NCBI RefSeq assembly: GCF_014905175.1
Contig: NC_057790.1
Coordinates: 15,216,469-15,280,468, forward strand
Direction of reading: 5' to 3'
DNA length: 64,000 bases
Source of the DNA: Aphidius gifuensis
Lineage: Eukaryota > Arthropoda > Insecta > Hymenoptera > Braconidae
The notes under the pieces were generated by a model. That model was not told where the DNA came from. It searched no databases and worked only from the letters and a program-made list of their open reading frames with translations. Below are positions 60,465 through 64,000 of the stretch, one piece after another. The translations under genes were made by a program, and so were the position numbers. Each line of letters begins with the position of its first letter. Positions within the stretch are counted from its first letter, which is position 1.

Positions 60465-60708
60465 TTTGTTGTACTATGATTTTAGCCTGTCAATGTTAAA
60501 TATTTATTACAGAATTGTCGAGTTCGATTGTATATTTATTCTATTTACTTTTTTCTCTCGGTTGAATCAGGATTTAACGTTTTAGTTGTTGCTGAAGTCG
60601 TCATTATATTTTTAATTTTTTTATATTCATTTATTTTCAATTCCTTTAATACTATCACATCACCCTTTTTTCCCTAGAAATTTTCTGCCTTTTCATTCTA
60701 TATAGTTA

Positions 60709-61351
60709 CACGCAAAAAAATTTTTAGCTGCAGTCACGAGGCGTTGGATAGTTAAAAAAGGATAGTTGATTTAATAATCAAGCCCGCTATATTAAAAAGA
60801 CAAACGGTTAGTTATTCCAGCCGACTGGATAGCTAGCGTGGCTAACCAACTTGTCAGGTTCGACATAATCTCAATGTTAACAGCTGTTGTGTTCATAACC
60901 TCTCTTTTTTGACAGATGCATCAAATTATTATTAACAATGACTAAAATAATGCATATAGTTATTAAAAATTTAGCATAAGATGTTGTATTCAAGTTGGCG
61001 TTTATTTGGTACATCAAATTAAGTATAAAATTAATCAGATAATAATTTTAAAAATTAGTAAATGTACATTAATATATTGTTTTTACTTCGTATGTCCATA
61101 TACTTATACTTATGCATATACGCAATCCTAAATAGCTACTACAGCGATACCAGCTTGTCAGGCTTTGGATAGCCACCACAGCTATCCAAAGTATAGCTAA
61201 TGTAACGAGTAGACAAGCTGTTTTCACAAGAATAGTAACCTGTCAAAGTGTCAAATGTGGATTGCCAAAATTACAAACCTCTGCTAACTATCCAAAGGAT
61301 AGGAGAGACAGCTATCTAGCTCGTTGCTGCAGCTAAAAATTTTTTTCCGTG
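60709..61351. mobile_element. TIR element with TAGCTATCC words, copy 2 (complete, 643 bp)
   Basis: CACGCAAAAAAATTTTTAGC to GCTAAAAATTTTTTTCCGTG, flanked by TA. The sister Helentron-like copy reads TTTAGTTCAATC uninterrupted at about 33186, which proves the insertion. It is the best reference for the family and gives the empty site for the TTAA element at 17321. Confidence 0.93.
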
Positions 61352-61564
61352 TAGTTCAATCTAAAATATATTTTCTTTGGTATATTATCTTTATTTAGTT
61401 TAATCAAACTTTTTTTCATTTAAATTTTATTTTACTTCATAATCACTGTCGTCTGCTAATGTTATTGTTCTTTATTTTAATAACCGTCCTGACATTGCAT
61501 ATATAAATTCCACTTTATTTATTGCTATTATGATTGCGATGATATCTAAATAATGTCATTATTA

Positions 61565-61810
61565 CTATTGAATAGTTTTTGCTAAAATTATTTTGCCTGC
61601 AAATGAATTAATTGGTAGATGTACAATTTCTTGTATTTTTTTAAACTCGAAATTAATGTTTGGTATATTTTCATTTTCCTCATCGTCATCGAATTTTATA
61701 TTAGCTTCTACTGGTATCATTATTTCTTTATTATTTATTGATGAGTATTGTTCATTAATTTTTCTCACTAATCCTCCAGTGATCGTATATATTTTGTTTA
61801 AATTGAATAT
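61565..61810 (-). pseudogene. Helentron-like internal coding remnant
   Basis: The minus-strand frame is open from about 61810: IFNLNKIYTITGGLVRKINE, then QYSSINNKEIMIPVEANIKF, an acidic DDDEENENIP, and EIVHLPINSFAGKIILAKTI before the stop. There is no ATG at the beginning, so an exon or a fragment is likely. The other copy (about 33455-33660) has the same sequence with small deletions that shift the frame. The composition is protein-like for AT-rich DNA, but I do not recognise the family; it is not a Rep or helicase motif. Confidence 0.4.
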
Positions 61811-62099
61811 TTAATAATTTATCATGTTGATAATTTTTTTCTAAATCTTTTTGTTGAAAAATCTTGTTGAAAAATATGATTTTTCCATGATATTTTGCTA
61901 TACTTTTCTTTTTTGTTTACTGATATTTTCCTAATATTTTTCTATAATTATCGTATTTTTCTTTATATTCAGTGATTTTTCTATATTTTTGTTTATTCGT
62001 TTATATATTCTTTATTTTCCTATATTTCTCTTCATTCTCCATATTCATCGTGTTTAAATTAATTAAGGGACTTAAAAAATTTCCGGGGTGGGGGGGGGG

Positions 62100-62870
62100 G
62101 GCATAAGTGATATGTTCCCTTATTTATCGTTTTTTTCTTTATATTCAGTCACTTTTCTATATTTTCCTTTATATTCACTGATATTTTCCCATATTTATCG
62201 TTTTTTTCTTTATATTCACTGATTTTTCTTCGATATTTTCCTATTTTTTTCTACATTTTTCTTTAGATTTACTGATATTTTCCCATATGTATCGTATTTT
62301 TCTTTATATTCAGTAAGTTTTCCTTGATATTTACTGATATTTCCCTGATATTTTCCCATAATTATGAGAGTTTTCTTTATATTTACCCCTTTTTTTTTAT
62401 ATTTACTAACATTTTTCCATATTTATCGGTTTTTTCTTCATATTCAGCAAATTTTTTTTTATATTCAGTAATTTTTCCTCTATATTTGCTGATATTTTCC
62501 CATATTTATTCCCTTTTTTTTCTTTATATTCACTGATTTTTCTTCGATATTTTTCTATTTTTTTCTACATTGTTCTTTACATTTACTGATATTTTCCCAT
62601 ATGTATCGTATTTTTCTTCATATTCAGTGATTTTTCCTTCATATTTACTGGTATTTCCCTGATATTTTCCCATAATTATAAGAGTTTTCTTTATATTTAG
62701 CGCTTTTTTCTTTATATTTACTGATATTTTTCCATATTTATCGGTTTTTTCTTTATATTCAGTAATTTTTCCTTCATATTTACTGATATTTTCCCATATT
62801 TATCGTTTTTTTTCTTTATATTCAGTGATTTTTCTATATTTTCCTTCATATTTAATGATGTTCCCCATTT
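62100..62870. repeat. T-rich minisatellite in the Helentron-like element
   Basis: Imperfect repeats of TTTCTTTATATTCAGTGATT and TTTACTGATATTTTCCCATA followed by TTTATCG. A higher-order repeat of about 310 bases is visible: ATTTTTCTTTATATTCAGTA near 62295 and ATTTTTCTTCATATTCAGTG near 62609. The other copy has only a few units (33765-33890). Confidence 0.8.
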
Positions 62871-63144
62871 TTATCGTATTTAGATTAAGGGACTTAGAAA
62901 ATTTTCGGGGAGGGGGGGGTCTACCATGGTTGGAGGGGGGGGGGGTCCAGGTGAAAAGCGAAAACAATAGGAAATTAAAATTCCCTAAAAAATTATAGTA
63001 ATTAGATATATAAATTTTATATAAATTTCAAATAAAAATTATCAGGCTTTGACTATTGTGTGAGGCATTCGCAAGGACTGTGTGTTCAGTCTCAATAGAA
63101 TTTATTTATATAAAAAATTTTGACGACTACTTTCATCAATACCC

Positions 63145-63210
63145 CGATGGTCGACTTGATAGTGCATTGGACTTCCACGTGAGAGGCCCTTGGATCGATC
63201 CCGCGTCGCG
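63145..63210 (+). other. tRNA-like segment, second copy
   Basis: GATAGTGCATTGGACTTCC and GGATCGATCCC are preserved as in 32168-32231, with only a few changes between copies. Confidence 0.5.
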
Positions 63211-64000
63211 TCCCTAGTTTTTCGTTTAATTATTATCGTTTAATAGAATTGTCTGAATTAAAAAATAACAATGTTGGAATTAATAAATTCACAATAATAA
63301 TAGATTAACCATAATAATTTATTTATATTTTTTTTTTAATTGTTTTTGGAAGCTTGTGTCAAGCCCGAGGCACAAGCCTTGGCACAAGGCTGGAACACGA
63401 GTCTTGACACGAGGCTAGGACACGAGCCTTGGCACAAAGCTTGTCATCAAGCTTGTAACATAGGCACATTTCCAATCACTTAACTTTGTGCCAGGCCTGG
63501 CACAATCGTTTACTCCTACCTGGGATGGATTATTTTAGTCATTGTTAATAATAATTTGGTGCATCTGTCAATAAAGAGAGGTTATTAACACAACAGCTGT
63601 TGACATTGAGATTATGTCGAACTTGACGAGCTGGTTAGCCAAGCTAGCTATCCAGCCGGCTGGAATAACTAACCGATTGTCTTTTTAATATATCGGGCCT
63701 GATTATTAAATCAACTATATTTTCTTGTATTAACTATCCTTTTTTAACTATCCAATGCCTCGTGGCTACAGCTAAAAATTTTTTTCCGTGTATTAAGGAT
63801 AAGTTAAGGTTTCCTTGATCAATTCTTGATCAGATTGGCCTTATTAAGGATCAGTTGAGGTTTCCTCGATCAATTCTTGATCAGGCTGGCTTTAATAAGG
63901 ATGAGTTAAGGTTTCCTTGATCCAATCTTGATCAAGTTATCCTTAATCAAGCATCTTGATCAAATTTTGATCAGGCTTCCCGTGTTAAGGGAACATTGAT

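Larger units (their letters stand above)
60228..62987 (-). mobile_element. Helentron-like element, copy 2 (interrupted)
   Basis: It has the same ends as 32709-34200: 3' hairpin at 60235-60254, subterminal repeats GAATTTTAATTTC and GAAATTAAAATTC, and insertion in an A/T run. It has a much longer T-rich minisatellite (62100-62870) and hosts the TIR element at 60709-61351. No Rep/helicase is present, so it would be non-autonomous. Confidence 0.65.
59612..63524. mobile_element. CCC-ended foldback element (word CAAGCTTG), copy 2, with nested insert
   Basis: CCCAGGTAGGATCCCCC to TTTACTCCTACCTGGG, with AT on both sides. The empty site (GCTATATGGATTATTTCAG) is preserved at about 17122-17140 in the sister of its host. 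The left array is shorter than in 30952-32593. A Helentron-like element splits its core where the sister reads CTCAAAAAAAAAAATTATAG. Confidence 0.92.
59208..63790. mobile_element. TIR element with TAGCTATCC words, copy 1 (interrupted)
   Basis: CACTGTAAAAAATTTTTAGC at the left and GCTAAAAATTTTTTTCCGTG at the right, with TA duplicated on both sides; the satellite unit at about 63836 gives the empty site. The interior has TTTGGATAGTTAGC, AGCTAGATAGCT and TAGCTATCCAGCCGGCTGG words. It is split by the element at 59612-63524. Confidence 0.9.
59050..64000. mobile_element. palindromic-word element (word TTGATCAAG), runs off the window
   Basis: Units of CTTGATCAAGTTTGGATCAG and TTAAGGATAAGTTAAGGTTT occur at 59055-59207 and resume at 63791-64000. 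Everything between is a single insertion at GGCCTTA^TTAAGG, and the same site is intact at about 63836. Neither terminus can be read, so membership of the CCC-ended group is only inferred from its style. Confidence 0.55.

Noticed and set aside
1..64000. Viral or polydnavirus insertion
   Set aside because: No structural, replicase or integrase-like frames were seen; all complex regions are explained by TIR elements, satellites or Helentron-like DNA.

Overview
The window is strongly AT-rich eukaryotic nuclear DNA, most likely from an insect. The evidence is nested families of cut-and-paste DNA transposons, a Helentron-like element, 5S rRNA-derived repeats, trinucleotide microsatellites and candidate TATA/Inr promoters of arthropod type. 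A hymenopteran would fit the base composition and repeat load, but nothing here proves the order. I see no confident, intact host protein-coding gene. Nearly all open frames are short, low-complexity, or inside repeats. The exceptions worth recording are a small twin ORF in a 3 kb palindrome, a broken PDZ-like exon, and short reading frames kept in two copies of a Helentron-like element.

Layout. 1-6235: AT-rich non-coding DNA with one copy of a dispersed repeat (484-1145) whose inverted partner lies at 34795-35430. 6236-15267: two nested stacks, a CACTG-ended element holding a CCC-ended element holding a TTAA-type element, then a 5 kb TTAA-type element holding several others. 15268-16903: unique sequence with a broken PDZ-like exon. 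16904-20860: an element with TAGCTATCC words (interrupted by a TTAA-type element), abutting a 3 kb inverted duplication. 20861-25350: unique sequence, then a cluster of 5S rRNA-derived units split by a CCC-ended element. 26291-28311: two more TIR elements. 28312-30951: non-coding, with a candidate promoter near 29991. 30952-34200: a CCC-ended satellite-filled element followed by a Helentron-like element. 34201-39764: AT-rich DNA. 39765-43015: a foldback element inside another, bracketed by a 38 bp direct repeat. 43016-55740: long AT-rich DNA with a few GC-richer islands that may be regulatory. 55741-64000: further repeats ending in a five-deep nest of insertions that runs off the window.

The main theme is a set of TIR elements with related ends (CCC, two variable bases, then GTAG or GTGG) and usually 2 bp target duplications. 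Each subfamily is filled with arrays of a different short palindromic word: GGATCC, CTGATCAG, AAGCTT, CCAAGCCTTGG, GACGTC or TTGATCAA. Two of the subfamilies also carry a tRNA-like core between their arrays. Several insertions can be proved here because a paralogous copy in the same window preserves the empty site, giving target duplications of TA, CA, AT, TTAA or 8 bp. The relative order of many insertions can therefore be read directly.
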